Positions 1-10,673 are shown, numbered from the stretch's first letter. The stretch is DNA of 64,000 nucleotides from Micromonospora sp. WMMD882 (GCF_027497255.1 NZ_CP114903.1:1674001-1738000), one strand, 5' to 3'. Notes: generated from the letters alone by a model not told the origin. Program-made: numbers and translations.

Positions 1-326
1 GCGGCGCTGACCGCGAGCACCAGGCCGATCGCCGGGAGCAGCCGCCCGTCGCTGCCGGCCATCGTCTCGGCGGCCACCAGGGTGCTGAGGCTGACCACGT
101 ACGCCACGGAGAGGTCGAGCGAGCCGCCGAGGATGACCAGGGTCTGCCCGACGGCGACGAGGCCGAGGCCGGCGGCGACGTGCAGCAGGCTCACCGTGGT
201 CGACTGGTTGAAGAGCTGACCGCCGTCGAGCATGACGACCAGCCAGCCGATCGCCAGGGTGAGGCCCAGCGCGACGAAGACGCCCGACGCGGTCCGCCGG
301 GCCGGCAGGGTGATCGTGGCGTTCAC
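1..326 (-). CDS. Sugar ABC transporter permease, RbsC-like (N-terminal part)
   Basis: This is the first ~108 residues of a ribose/xylose-type ABC permease, an integral membrane protein that would form the sugar channel with the ATPase encoded just upstream. The translation has a first hydrophobic helix (VFVALGLTLAIGWLVVML) followed by VAVGQTLVILGGSLDLSVA, the typical conserved segment of RbsC-type (BPD_transp_2) permeases. The GTG start at 326 overlaps the ATPase stop in a GTGA arrangement, so the two are translationally coupled. The gene runs off the left edge of the window. A periplasmic-type binding protein is expected beyond the edge but is not visible. Confidence 0.88.
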   Translation of the reverse strand, partial: MNATITLPARRTASGVFVALGLTLAIGWLVVMLDGGQLFNQSTTVSLLHVAAGLGLVAVGQTLVILGGSLDLSVAYVVSLSTLVAAETMAGSDGRLLPAIGLVLAVSA

Positions 327-1837
327 GCGGCGGCCTCCCGTACGGTCCCGACCGCCAGGGCGAGGACCTCCTCCTCGGACGCGCCGGCCGGCAGCTCACC
401 GGCCACCCGGCCGTCGCGCATGACGACGACGCGGTCGCTCATGCCCAGCAGCTCGGGCAGCTCGGACGAGATCATCAGCACGGCCGCGCCCTCCCGCGCG
501 AGTCGACGGACCAGGTCGTGGATGGCCGACTTGGCGCCCACGTCGATGCCGCGGGTCGGCTCGTCGAAGAGCAGCACCTTCGGGGTGAGCGCCAACCACC
601 GGGCCAGGACGACCTTCTGCTGGTTGCCGCCGGACAGGAACCGGATCTCCTGGTCGTCGCCGGCGGCGCGGACCTCGACGGCGGCGAGCAGCTCGCGCAG
701 CCGTACGGTCCGGGCGGCGCGGCCGGTCCAGGCCGGCCGGAGGGCCCGGCTGGCGAGCAGCCCGTTGTCGAGCACCGACTGGCGGGCGACGATCCCCTCC
801 CCCTTGCGGTCCTCGGTGACGTAGGCGATGCCGGCGCGCATCGCGGCGCGGGGCGACCGCAGCCGCACGGGTCGGCCGTCCAGGGTGACCTCGCCGGTGG
901 TGAAGGGGGCCACGCCGAAGAGGGCACGGGCCAGCGTCGACCGGCCGGAGCCCTGCAACCCGCCGACGCCGAGCACCTCGCCGGCGCGCAGCGTCAGGTC
1001 GACGTCGCGTAGTTTGCGGTTGCCGCCGCCACGGACGGTCACCCGGACCGGGCCGAGGTCGGCGGGACCGGACCGGTCCGGGTAGTAGTGGGACAGCTCG
1101 CGGCCGACCATGTGCCGGACCAGCTCGTCGACGCCGGTGTCGGCGGCGCGCGTCGTGGTCACCTTGCGGCCGTCCTTGAGCACGGTGATCCGCCCGGCGA
1201 GGTCGAACACCTCGGTCAACCGGTGCGAGACGTAGAGCAGCCCGATGCCCTGTTCCTGGAGCCGCCGGACGAGTCGGTAGAGCAGCTCGACCTCGTGGTC
1301 GGCGAGCGCGGCGGTGGGCTCGTCCATGATGAGCAGCCGGGCGTCCAGGGCCAGCGCCTTGGCGGTCTCGACGACCTGCTGCTGGGCGACGCCGAGCTCG
1401 CCGACGCGGGCGTCGGGGGACAGGGTGGTCTCGCATATGGAGGCGAGCAGCTCGGCCGTCCGGTCACGCATCGCCCGGCGGTCGACCAGCCCTCGCCGGG
1501 TCGGCTCGTGTCCCAGGTGGACGTTCTCCGCGACGGTGCGCTCCGGCAGGAGGTTGAACTCCTGGTGGATGATGCCGATGCCGGCCCGCTGGGCGTCCCG
1601 GGGGCCCCGGAAGGTCCGGGGCGCGCCGGCGAAGGAGATGGTGCCGGCGTCGGGCGCGTGCGCGCCGGACACGACCTTCATGAGAGTGGACTTGCCGGCG
1701 CCGTTCTCGCCGACCACAGCGTGCACCTCGCCTGGGTCGACGTCGAGGTCGACGCCGTCGAGGACCCGCACGCCGAGGAACGACTTGCCGATCCCCCGGA
1801 GTGTGAGCAGCGCGGACGGCGGTGGGTCGGAGGACAT
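323..1837 (-). CDS. Sugar ABC transporter ATP-binding protein, RbsA/XylG type (504 aa)
   Basis: Cytoplasmic ATPase powering a monosaccharide importer. It has two fused nucleotide-binding domains, the hallmark of the RbsA/MglA/XylG family. The first carries Walker A GENGAGKST (residues 43-51), a degenerate signature around LGVAQQQVVE and Walker B LLIMDEPTAAL. The second carries GLQGSGRST, with Arg in place of the Walker Lys, signature LSGGNQQKV and VLLFDEPTRGID. Length is normal for the family (~500 aa). The ATG at 1837 follows AGGGATACCGCG. The permease gene overlaps its stop. A 15-bp motif shared with two other promoters lies about 150 bp upstream (1985-1999), so a GntR regulator may control it. 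The transported sugar cannot be read from the sequence. Confidence 0.92.
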   Translation of the reverse strand: MSSDPPPSALLTLRGIGKSFLGVRVLDGVDLDVDPGEVHAVVGENGAGKSTLMKVVSGAHAPDAGTISFAGAPRTFRGPRDAQRAGIGIIHQEFNLLPERTVAENVHLGHEPTRRGLVDRRAMRDRTAELLASICETTLSPDARVGELGVAQQQVVETAKALALDARLLIMDEPTAALADHEVELLYRLVRRLQEQGIGLLYVSHRLTEVFDLAGRITVLKDGRKVTTTRAADTGVDELVRHMVGRELSHYYPDRSGPADLGPVRVTVRGGGNRKLRDVDLTLRAGEVLGVGGLQGSGRSTLARALFGVAPFTTGEVTLDGRPVRLRSPRAAMRAGIAYVTEDRKGEGIVARQSVLDNGLLASRALRPAWTGRAARTVRLRELLAAVEVRAAGDDQEIRFLSGGNQQKVVLARWLALTPKVLLFDEPTRGIDVGAKSAIHDLVRRLAREGAAVLMISSELPELLGMSDRVVVMRDGRVAGELPAGASEEEVLALAVGTVREAAA

Positions 1838-2401
1838 CGCGGTATCCCTACAGGCGGCGGTGGTGGACCGGGGTCGGGTGAGGGGGCGCCGGGTCGACCG
1901 GGCCCGACGCGCGAAGAACGCGCTTCCTGGCGGATAGCCGTAACTTTTGCCCTACCCGCCCGAACTTTCGGTTGCCCCCGGGAGACATAACACGTATGAA
2001 GATAGATGTTCGTCTGGACGCTCGCAATCCCTTGATCACCGTGACCGGGTCCGTCTCCCGGACCGCTCCCGCCGTACGGCGGGCCGCGCGACGCGGGACC
2101 GCAGCCGGCCCCGGGTCAGCGACGTCGCAGCCGCCCCGAAAAACAACACCAACCCCTCATATTGACATTTACTGATGCAAAGCGCATGCTGACCGCGCAG
2201 ACCACAGGGACGGGACGCAGCCGGGCAACGCTGTGTCACGCCCTTCGCAACTGACTGCCGTCGCGGCGGACGGCAGGGGGACCGACCAGCACCACGTCAG
2301 CGCCCACCGCGGATCCGGGCACCGCTTCGGGCACGCCGTGGTGCGGCTGCTCCGCGCCCAGTGGCCGCCACCCCCACCGTTCCGTCCACAGAGGAGACGG
2401 C
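1838..2401. other. Intergenic region, divergent promoters of the ABC operon and the ThuA protein
   Basis: No convincing gene is present in these 564 bases; reading frames here are short and lack bias. The stretch holds the CGTATGA-type motif at 1985-1999 facing the ABC operon. A perfect TTGACA hexamer at 2162-2167 lies in a locally AT-rich patch and is a possible -35 element for the rightward gene, but no good -10 box follows. GAGGAG at about 2391-2396 is a clear ribosome binding site for the ATG at 2402. Confidence 0.6.
1985..1999. promoter_or_regulatory. Candidate GntR operator, copy 1 (ACATAACACGTATGA)
   Basis: One of three intergenic copies of the consensus ACRTMAYWCGTATGA (others at 15034-15048 and 17961-17975). 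It lies upstream of the sugar ABC operon starting at 1837. Assignment to the GntR protein encoded at 15125 is inferred because another copy sits in that gene's own promoter region. Confidence 0.5.
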
Positions 2402-5400
2402 ATGCGTCGCAGCACATTGATCATCGGCACGATAGTGGGCCTGTTACTCTCGCTCGCGCTCGTGCCCCCGGCCTCGGCCGCCCCGGCCTTCCGCGCCCTG
2501 CTGTTCACCAAGACCACCGGCTACCGGCACGACTCGATCCCGGCCGGGGTCACCATGTTCCAGCAGCAGGCCGCGGAGAACAACTTCGAGGTCGTGCACA
2601 GCGAGGACTCGTCCGTCTTCACCCCCGCCAACCTCGCCACCTTCGACGTCCTCATCATGTTCCAGACCTCGGGCATGGTCTGGACCTCGACGGCCCAACG
2701 CCAGGCGGTGGAGGGTTTCCTCGCCAGCGGCAAGGGCATCGTCGCCATCCACAACGCCACCGACATGGGCATCGAGTCCGAGTACCCGTGGTGGGACCAG
2801 ACGGTCAACGCCGGCGCCCACATGCCGGAGCACTCCCCCGGCGTGTTGCAGGGCACCGCCATCGTCGCCGACAAGAAGCACCCGTCGACGGCGAGCCTGC
2901 CGGACCGCTGGACCCGCAGCGAGGAGTGGTACAACTTCGACAAGAACCCGCGTGGGCAGGTCCACGTCCTGGTCACCGCCGACGAGCGCACCTACAACCC
3001 GGGCTCCCGGGCGATGGGGGCGGACCACCCGATCTCCTGGTGCCGTACGGTCAGCGGCGGCCGGGTCTGGACCACCGCGATGGGCCACGCCGCCGCCTCC
3101 TACAGCGAGACCCACTTCCGTAACCACGTCCTCGGCGGGGTCAGGTGGGCCGCCGGCAACGCGGCCGGGGACTGCGGCGGCACCGTCTGGGGCAACTTCG
3201 AGAAGCGCACCCTGGACGACAACACCGCCGACCCGATGGCGCTGGCCGTCCTCCCCGACGGGCGGGTGATGTACGCGCAGCGGGCCGGCCAGGTGAAGAT
3301 CTTCAAGCCGTCCACCAACACCACGGTCACCGCCGGCACGCTCAGCGTCTACACCGGCGGCGAGGACGGCCTCACCGGGCTGGCGCTGGACCCGAACTTC
3401 GCCAGCAACGGCTACGTGTACCTGTACCACTCACCGGCCAGCAGCACGACCGACATCAACCGGGTGTCCCGTTACACGCTCAGCGGCGACACGCTGAACA
3501 CGTCCAGCGGGGTCACCGTCATCGACATCCCGGCGTACCGCAGCCGGACCCACCCCGAGCCCGGCCACACCGGCGGCTACATCGAGTTCGGGCCGGACGG
3601 CAACCTCTACATCGGCACCGGTGACGACACCCCGCCGAACCTCGACCCGGCCTGGCAGGGCTACGCCCCGCTGGACTGGCGGTCCGGCAAGTCGCACCTC
3701 GACGCCGCCCGCAGCGCCGGCAACACCAACGACCTGCGCGGCAAGCTGCTGCGGATCCGCCCCTCGACCAACGGCGGCTACACGATCCCGACCGGGAACC
3801 TGTACCCGCAGGGCACCGCGCAGACCCGGCCCGAGATCTACGCGATGGGCTTCCGCAACCCGTTCCGCTTCTCCATCGACCCGGCCAACGGCTGGGTCTA
3901 CCTGGCCGACTACGGCCCGGACCGGAACCCGCCGACCACCAACCGTGGCCCGGAGGGGCTCGTCGAGCTGAACGTCATCAAGACCCCGGGCAACTACGGC
4001 TGGCCGTTCTGCCACGGCGACAACCAGCCCTACGCGCCGTACAACCCGGACACCGGGGTGGTCGGGGCGAAGTTCAACTGCTCCGCGCCGGTCAACAACT
4101 CGCCCAACAACACCGGCCTGACCAGCCTCAAGCCGGTCGTCGCGCCGAACATCTGGTACGGCTACGGCACCTCGCCGACCTTCCCGGAGCTGGGCTCCGG
4201 CGGCTCCGCCCCGATGGGCGGTCCGGTCTACCGGTACGACCCGAACAACCCGTCGGCGACGAAGTTCCCGCCGTACTACGACGGTGTGCACTTCTTCTAC
4301 GAGTGGGCGCGCAACTACGTCAAGGAGGTCCACTTCGACTCGGCGTCGGCGGTGACCCGCACCAACCCGTTCCTGCCCGCCGGCAACTTCAACAAGCCGA
4401 TGGACATGGAGTTCGGCCCGGACGGGTCGCTGTACCTGCTCGAGTGGGGCAGCAACTTCGGTGGCGGCAACAACGACTCGGGCCTCTACCGGATCGACTA
4501 CATCCAGGGCGGCCGGTCGCCGATCGCCAAGGCCGTGGGCACGCCCACCAGCGGCAACGCGCCACTGACCGTCCAGTTCAGCAGCGCCGGCACGATGGAC
4601 CCGGACCCGGGCAACACGCTCACCTACCAGTGGACGTTCGGTGACGGCGCCACTTCCACGGCGGCCAACCCGTCACACACCTACACCTCCAACGGCAGCT
4701 ACACCGCGCAGCTCAAGGTCACCGACAACACCGGCAAGACGGGCTTCGCGAACGTGCAGATCACCGTCGGCAACACGGCCCCGGTGGTCACCATCACCAC
4801 GCCGGCCAACGGCGGCATGCTCACCTTCGGTGACAGGGTGTCGTACACGGTCACCGTCTCCGACCCGGGTGGCGCGGCGATCGACTGCAGCAAGGTGTTC
4901 GTCAACCCCGCTCTCGGGCACGACGACCACCAGCACGAGACCGTCGAGTACCCGGGCTGCTCGGGCACCATCCCCACCGACCTGCTCGGTGGGCACCCCG
5001 ACGGCGCGAACCTGTACTACGTGCTCAACGCCCGCTACACCGACAACGGTGGCAGCGGGGGCGCGCCCCCGCTGACCGGCTACGCCTCGACGATCCTCCA
5101 GCCGAAGCACAAGCAGGCCGAGTACTTCTCCAGCCAGTCGGGCATCCGGGTGGTCGACCAGGCCGGCGCGGAGAGCACCAAGCGCGTCGGTGACATCTCG
5201 AACAACGACTGGATCGCCTTCACCCCGATGAGCCTGTCGGGCATCAGCACGGTCAGCTACCGGCTGTCGTCGCCGAGCGGCGGCGGCTCCATCGAGCTGC
5301 GGGCCGGGTCCCCCACCGGCACGGTGCTGGCCACCACGCCGGTGCCCAGCACCGGCGGCTGGGACAACTACCAGTCCACGCCACCGGTGAACGTCACGCC

Positions 5401-5950
5401 GCTGGCCGGCTCGCACACGCTCTACCTGGTGTTCAAGGGCAGCTCGAACAACTGGTTCGACCTGGACTCGCACACCTTCGGCGGCGCCGGGGTCGGCACC
5501 CCGGCCGCCCCCAGCGGGATCGCCGGTCGGACCTGGACGCTCACCGCCCAGCACAGCAACAAGCTGATGGACGTCAACGGCGTCTCCACCGCCGACGGCG
5601 CGCAGATCCACCAGTGGGCGGCCACCGGGGGCAACAACCAGAAGTGGCAGGCCGTCGACGCCGGTAACGGCGCGGTCCAGCTGAAGGCGGTGCACAGCGG
5701 CAAGTGCGCTGAGGTGACCGGCGGATCCACCGCCGCGGGCGCGTACCTCCAGCAGGCCACCTGCGGCACCGGCAACCAGCAGAAGTTCACCGTCACCGCG
5801 ACCGGCGCCACCGGCGTGTACACGGTGAAGAACGTCCAGAGCGGACTCTGCCTGGACGTCAACAGCGCCGCCACCACCGACGGCGCACGGCTGGTGCAGT
5901 GGACCTGCCACAGCGGCGCCAACCAGCAGTGGCGGTTCACCGCGGTATGA
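2402..5950 (+). CDS. Secreted ThuA / glucose-sorbosone dehydrogenase-like / PKD / CBM6-like / CBM13 protein (1182 aa)
   Basis: A large exported multidomain protein probably acting on sugars outside the cell. The N-terminus (MRRSTLIIG...ASAAPA) is a signal peptide. Domains in order: ThuA-like, about 27-250 (ALLFTKTTGYRHDSIPAGV); a soluble glucose/sorbosone dehydrogenase-like beta-propeller, about 255-705 (ALAVLPDGRVMYAQRAG, GYIEFGPDGNLYIGTGDD, GFRNPFRFSIDP); a PKD domain, about 715-800 (YQWTFGDGATS...HTYTSNGSY); a further beta module; a CBM6-like module, about 905-1035; and a ricin-type CBM13 trefoil, about 1050-1182 with QQW/QKW repeats. The start is fixed by GAGGAG and the signal peptide. 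Codon 15 (2444-2446) is the rare Leu codon TTA, so translation may depend on the bldA tRNA. The substrate is unknown. Known relatives are annotated only by domain. Confidence 0.9.
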   Translation: MRRSTLIIGTIVGLLLSLALVPPASAAPAFRALLFTKTTGYRHDSIPAGVTMFQQQAAENNFEVVHSEDSSVFTPANLATFDVLIMFQTSGMVWTSTAQRQAVEGFLASGKGIVAIHNATDMGIESEYPWWDQTVNAGAHMPEHSPGVLQGTAIVADKKHPSTASLPDRWTRSEEWYNFDKNPRGQVHVLVTADERTYNPGSRAMGADHPISWCRTVSGGRVWTTAMGHAAASYSETHFRNHVLGGVRWAAGNAAGDCGGTVWGNFEKRTLDDNTADPMALAVLPDGRVMYAQRAGQVKIFKPSTNTTVTAGTLSVYTGGEDGLTGLALDPNFASNGYVYLYHSPASSTTDINRVSRYTLSGDTLNTSSGVTVIDIPAYRSRTHPEPGHTGGYIEFGPDGNLYIGTGDDTPPNLDPAWQGYAPLDWRSGKSHLDAARSAGNTNDLRGKLLRIRPSTNGGYTIPTGNLYPQGTAQTRPEIYAMGFRNPFRFSIDPANGWVYLADYGPDRNPPTTNRGPEGLVELNVIKTPGNYGWPFCHGDNQPYAPYNPDTGVVGAKFNCSAPVNNSPNNTGLTSLKPVVAPNIWYGYGTSPTFPELGSGGSAPMGGPVYRYDPNNPSATKFPPYYDGVHFFYEWARNYVKEVHFDSASAVTRTNPFLPAGNFNKPMDMEFGPDGSLYLLEWGSNFGGGNNDSGLYRIDYIQGGRSPIAKAVGTPTSGNAPLTVQFSSAGTMDPDPGNTLTYQWTFGDGATSTAANPSHTYTSNGSYTAQLKVTDNTGKTGFANVQITVGNTAPVVTITTPANGGMLTFGDRVSYTVTVSDPGGAAIDCSKVFVNPALGHDDHQHETVEYPGCSGTIPTDLLGGHPDGANLYYVLNARYTDNGGSGGAPPLTGYASTILQPKHKQAEYFSSQSGIRVVDQAGAESTKRVGDISNNDWIAFTPMSLSGISTVSYRLSSPSGGGSIELRAGSPTGTVLATTPVPSTGGWDNYQSTPPVNVTPLAGSHTLYLVFKGSSNNWFDLDSHTFGGAGVGTPAAPSGIAGRTWTLTAQHSNKLMDVNGVSTADGAQIHQWAATGGNNQKWQAVDAGNGAVQLKAVHSGKCAEVTGGSTAAGAYLQQATCGTGNQQKFTVTATGATGVYTVKNVQSGLCLDVNSAATTDGARLVQWTCHSGANQQWRFTAV

Positions 5951-5995
5951 GGTGACCGGCGTCCGGCGGACGCCCGGTGACCACGGCTCAGGCCA

Positions 5996-6032
5996 GGGCC
6001 GGGATCAGCTCCCAGAGAACTGATCCCGGCCC
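5996..6032 (+). terminator. Strong hairpin terminator after the ThuA protein
   Basis: A perfect 13-bp inverted repeat (arms 5996-6008 and 6020-6032, 11-nt loop) begins 45 bases after the stop at 5950. There is no long T tract, as is usual in high-GC actinomycetes. Confidence 0.8.
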
Positions 6033-6037
6033 GCTGC

Positions 6038-6051
6038 TGTTAACGCTCACG
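6038..6051. promoter_or_regulatory. LacI-like operator, copy A (TGTTAACGCTCACG)
   Basis: Imperfect palindrome of the form TGTTANCGNTNACA with a central CG, typical of LacI-family operators. It lies about 155 bases upstream of the arabinofuranosidase start. Related copies are at 6127, 17656 and 17856, all in front of secreted plant cell wall hydrolases. The cognate repressor is not identified in this window. Confidence 0.55.
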
Positions 6052-6126
6052 ACACTGGTCGGCAGACGTAAACATCGACTGATGAGCGATTACCAGGTCG
6101 CCCATGGTTCGGCTTGACCCGTCCAT

Positions 6127-6140
6127 TGTTAGCGTTATCA
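6127..6140. promoter_or_regulatory. LacI-like operator, copy B (TGTTAGCGTTATCA)
   Basis: Second copy of the same palindrome family in the same promoter region, 64 bases upstream of the arabinofuranosidase ATG. Two copies spaced about 89 bp apart would suit a repressor tetramer or a double-site arrangement; this is inference from spacing. Confidence 0.55.
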
Positions 6141-6195
6141 TTGAGAAACCCCACTGAAATCCGGTCGCCGCCGACCCCCGTCCCGTCGTCCGTGA

Positions 6196-7764
<1,569 letters not shown>

Positions 7765-7782
7765 CGCCGGCGGACGCGTCCC

Positions 7783-7826
7783 GCGCGCCGGTCCGCCGCC
7801 CGGAGACGGGCGGCGGACCGGCGCGC
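7783..7826. terminator. Bidirectional terminator between convergent genes
   Basis: A perfect 19-bp inverted repeat (arms 7783-7801 and 7808-7826, 6-nt loop GGAGAC) sits between the stop of the arabinofuranosidase (7764) and the stop of the aldo/keto reductase (7853). Confidence 0.85.
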
Positions 7827-7852
7827 CACGGACGACGGTCGGGGGCGGGGGG

Positions 7853-8866
7853 TCAGTCGGGTGGTGGCGCGTCGAGCAGCCCGGCCGTGCGCAGCGCCGA
7901 CCACAGCTCCGTCGGGACGTCCACGTCGGCCCGGCGCAGGGTCTCCGTCACCTGGCCCGGGCCGCGCAGGCCGACCACCGTCGAGACCACGGCCGGATGC
8001 GAGCGGACGAAGGCGAGCGCCGCCTGCGGCAGGGTCACCCCGTACGTCTCGCAGACCGCCGCGATCCGCCGGACCCGGTCGATCAGCTCCGGCGGGGCCT
8101 GCCGGTAGTCGTAGACCGCGTCGTCCGGTGGCCGCTCCCGGGACAGCAGCCCCGAGTTGTAGACCCCGGCGACCACCACGCCCACCCCGCGCTCCTGCGC
8201 GGCGGGCAGCAGGTCGGCCAGCGCGCCCTGTTCGAGCAGGGTGTACCGGCCGGCGCACATCACCACGTCGACGTCGGTCTCCCGGACGAAGCGGGCCGGC
8301 ATCGCGGACTGGTTCATGCCGACCCCGACGGCCCGGACGACGCCCTGCTCCCGCAGCTCCACCAGCGCGGGCACGGCCTCGGTGGCGGCCTGCTCCCAGT
8401 GTTCGTCCGGGTCGTGCAGGTAGACGACGTCGAGCCGGTCCAGGCCGGTGCGGTCGAGGCTCTCCTGCACCGAGCGTCGCACCCCGTCCCGGCTGAAGTC
8501 CCAGACCCGCCGGTGGGTGGCGGGCACGTCGAACCCTTCCGGGTCGCGCCGGCGCGCCTGCTCCGGCGACGGTACGAGCAGCCGCCCGACCTTCGTCGAC
8601 ACGACGTACCCGTCGCGGGGGCGGGCGCGCAGGGCCGCGCCGAGGCGACGCTCGGACAGGCCGAGCCCGTAGTGCGGCGCGGTGTCGTAGTAGCGGATCC
8701 CCGCCGCCCAGGCGGCGTCCACGGCCTCGGCGAACTCCTCGTCGGTGGTCGCCCGGTACAGGTTGCCGCCCTGCGACCCGCCGAAGCCCAGCTCGGTGAG
8801 GCGCACCGCCGGCCGGCGTGGCAGCGCCCGGGTCCGCGTCGCCCGGGGCGGTGGTCCGTCGGTCAT
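7853..8866 (-). CDS. Aldo/keto reductase, aldose 1-dehydrogenase-like (337 aa)
   Basis: Cytoplasmic NAD(P)-dependent aldo/keto reductase. The N-terminus reads LTELGFGGSQGGNLYRATTDEEF, followed by GIRYYDTAPHYGLGLSERRLGAAL, with the Asp and Tyr of the AKR tetrad, and VVSTKVGRLL with the Lys; YLHDPDEHWEQA supplies the His. This pattern is closest to D-threo-aldose 1-dehydrogenases (L-fucose/L-galactose dehydrogenases), so oxidation of a sugar aldehyde is likely. The ATG at 8866 overlaps the upstream SDR stop (ATGA). It is the last gene of a seven-gene operon with an ABC importer, consistent with one step in oxidative sugar breakdown. The substrate is not determined. Confidence 0.87.
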   Translation of the reverse strand: MTDGPPPRATRTRALPRRPAVRLTELGFGGSQGGNLYRATTDEEFAEAVDAAWAAGIRYYDTAPHYGLGLSERRLGAALRARPRDGYVVSTKVGRLLVPSPEQARRRDPEGFDVPATHRRVWDFSRDGVRRSVQESLDRTGLDRLDVVYLHDPDEHWEQAATEAVPALVELREQGVVRAVGVGMNQSAMPARFVRETDVDVVMCAGRYTLLEQGALADLLPAAQERGVGVVVAGVYNSGLLSRERPPDDAVYDYRQAPPELIDRVRRIAAVCETYGVTLPQAALAFVRSHPAVVSTVVGLRGPGQVTETLRRADVDVPTELWSALRTAGLLDAPPPD

Positions 8867-9624
8867 CGGCCCAGCCAGCCGCCGTCGACGGGCAGGACCA
8901 CGCCGTTGACGTAGTCCGACGCCGCCGACGCCAGGAAGACGGTCGCGCCGGCGATGTCGTCGGCCCGGCCCCACCGGCCGGCCGGGATCCGGGTGAGGAT
9001 CGCCTGGTTGCGGTCGGGGTCGTCGCGCAGCGCCCGGGTGTTGTCGGTGGCGATGTAGCCGGGCGCGATGGCGTTGACGTTCACGCCGTGGGCCGCCCAC
9101 TCGTTGGCCAGGGCCCGGGTGAGCCCGGCCAGCCCCGACTTGGCGGCGGCGTAGCCCGGCACGGTGATGCCGCCCTGGAAGCTCAGCAGCGACGCGGTGA
9201 AGATGATCTTGCCTTGGCCGCGGGCCACCATTCCCCGGCCGATCTCCCGGCTCAGGACGAACTGGCTGCTCAGGTTGACCTCGATGACGTGGTCCCACAG
9301 CTCGTCGGCGTGCTCGGCGGCCGGGGCGCGGGCGATCGTGCCGCCGTTGTTGACCAGGACGTCCACCGGGCCGAGCGCGTCGAGGTCCCGGGCCAGCCGA
9401 CGCACGGCCGCCCGGTCGGCCAGGTCGACACGCAGCGCGGTGAACCGGCGGCCGGTCGCGCGTACCCGGCGTTCCACCTCGCTGCCGGTCGGTTCGAGCT
9501 GGGCGGAGACGCCCACCACGTCGGCGCCGGCCCGGGCCAGCGCCTCCGCCATGGCCAGGCCGATGCCGCGCCGGGCGCCGGTCACCACCGCGGTGCGGCC
9601 GGACAGGTCGAAGGGGGTGGTCAC
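8863..9624 (-). CDS. SDR-family oxidoreductase, KduD/gluconate 5-dehydrogenase-like (253 aa)
   Basis: Classical short-chain dehydrogenase. It shows the NAD(P) motif TGARRGIGLAMAEAL, VDVLVNNGGTIARAP (NNAG equivalent), the catalytic Ser in FTASLLSFQGG, Tyr and Lys in GYAAAKSGLAGLTRAL, and the PG motif IAPGYIATDNT. DNTRALRDDPDRNQAILTRIPAGRWG strongly resembles 2-deoxy-D-gluconate 3-dehydrogenase (KduD), which reduces or oxidises a keto-sugar acid. The GTG start (9624) overlaps the stop of the upstream alcohol dehydrogenase (GTGA). Its place in a sugar-acid operon supports a role in keto-sugar interconversion; the exact substrate is unknown. Confidence 0.9.
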   Translation of the reverse strand: MTTPFDLSGRTAVVTGARRGIGLAMAEALARAGADVVGVSAQLEPTGSEVERRVRATGRRFTALRVDLADRAAVRRLARDLDALGPVDVLVNNGGTIARAPAAEHADELWDHVIEVNLSSQFVLSREIGRGMVARGQGKIIFTASLLSFQGGITVPGYAAAKSGLAGLTRALANEWAAHGVNVNAIAPGYIATDNTRALRDDPDRNQAILTRIPAGRWGRADDIAGATVFLASAASDYVNGVVLPVDGGWLGR

Positions 9625-10649
9625 CGGCCTTCCCCCTGCCAGTCGAGGAGCACCTTCATCACGCCGCCGCCCGACTCCAGCGCGTCGAACGCGGCGGTCA
9701 CCGCCGTCACCGGCTCGACCCGGGAGATGAGCTCCCGCGCCGGGATCGCGCCGGAGGCGACCAGCCGGATCGCCTCGGCCACGTCGTCGCGCGTGTACAG
9801 CCGCGCGCCGAGCAGCTCCAGCTCGCGCCAGAAGAACCGGTGCAGGTTCACCGGCCGGGGCTGGGCGTGGATGGCCACCATGACCAGCCGGCCCCGGGTG
9901 GTCAGGACGTCCACCGCCGTGGCGACGCCGGCAGCGGCGCCGGACACCTCGAAGGCCACGTCGGCGCCCGCGCCGTCGGTGCGTTCGCCCACCAGCGCCA
10001 CGACGTCGGTCGCCGCCGGGTCGACGGCCTCGACGCCGACCTTCCCGGCGACCGCACGGCGGAACGGGTCCGGCTCGACGAGCAGCACCCGCGCGCCGCG
10101 ACCCTGCGCGACGGTGGCCACCAGCACGCCCACCGGCCCGCCGCCGACCACGACGACGTGGTCGTCCGCGGTCACCTGGCCCCGCCGGACGTCGTGCACG
10201 GCCACCGCGACCGGCTCGACGAGCGCCGCGTGGTCGAGGGGTAGCCCCTCGGGCAGCGGCAGGACCAGGTCCGCCGGCACCGTCCAGGACGACTGCATGG
10301 CGCCCGGCGAGTCGATGCCGAGGAAGTTCATGGCGTGGCAGACGTGGGAGTTGCCGCGTCGGCACGCGGCGCACCGCCCGCACGAGCGGGTCGGCAGCAC
10401 GGTGACGGCCTGGCCGTCGGCCAGGCCGGTGACGTCCGCGCCCACGGCGTCGACCCGGCCGGACATCTCGTGCCCGAGCACCGCCGACGCGCCGACCCGG
10501 GCGTCCATGTCGCCGTGGTAGATGTGCAGGTCGGTGCCGCAGATCCCGGTGTAGGCCACCGCGATCCGCACCTCGCCGGGGCCCGGGGGCAGCGGGTCGC
10601 GTTCCTCGATCCCGAGGCGCCGCGCGCCCCGGTAGACGACTGCCTTCAT
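9621..10649 (-). CDS. Zinc-dependent alcohol/polyol dehydrogenase (342 aa)
   Basis: Medium-chain (MDR) dehydrogenase. Catalytic zinc ligands are visible as Cys37 (YTGICGTDLH) and His60-Glu61 (LGHEMSG). The structural zinc cysteines are Cys90, 93, 96 and 104 (CGRCAACRRGNSHVC). The Rossmann motif VVVGGGPVGVLVA follows. Related enzymes oxidise sorbitol, threonine or sugar acids such as L-idonate. The ATG at 10649 follows GAGGGAAGACCG. The gap to the upstream dehydratase gene is 24 bases, and the SDR gene overlaps its 3' end, so it is co-transcribed. Confidence 0.9.
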   Translation of the reverse strand: MKAVVYRGARRLGIEERDPLPPGPGEVRIAVAYTGICGTDLHIYHGDMDARVGASAVLGHEMSGRVDAVGADVTGLADGQAVTVLPTRSCGRCAACRRGNSHVCHAMNFLGIDSPGAMQSSWTVPADLVLPLPEGLPLDHAALVEPVAVAVHDVRRGQVTADDHVVVVGGGPVGVLVATVAQGRGARVLLVEPDPFRRAVAGKVGVEAVDPAATDVVALVGERTDGAGADVAFEVSGAAAGVATAVDVLTTRGRLVMVAIHAQPRPVNLHRFFWRELELLGARLYTRDDVAEAIRLVASGAIPARELISRVEPVTAVTAAFDALESGGGVMKVLLDWQGEGR

Positions 10650-10673
10650 CGGTCTTCCCTCTCGAACTGTCGG

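Noticed and set aside
8818..10521. Very long plus-strand open frames opposite the dehydrogenase operon (and similar long frames at 2444-3430 minus, 38381-39898 plus, 41586-44819 plus, 45024-47690 plus)
   Set aside because: They are antisense shadows of genes with clear family motifs, have low-complexity Arg/Gly/Pro/Val composition and no domains, and arise from GC-rich third positions.
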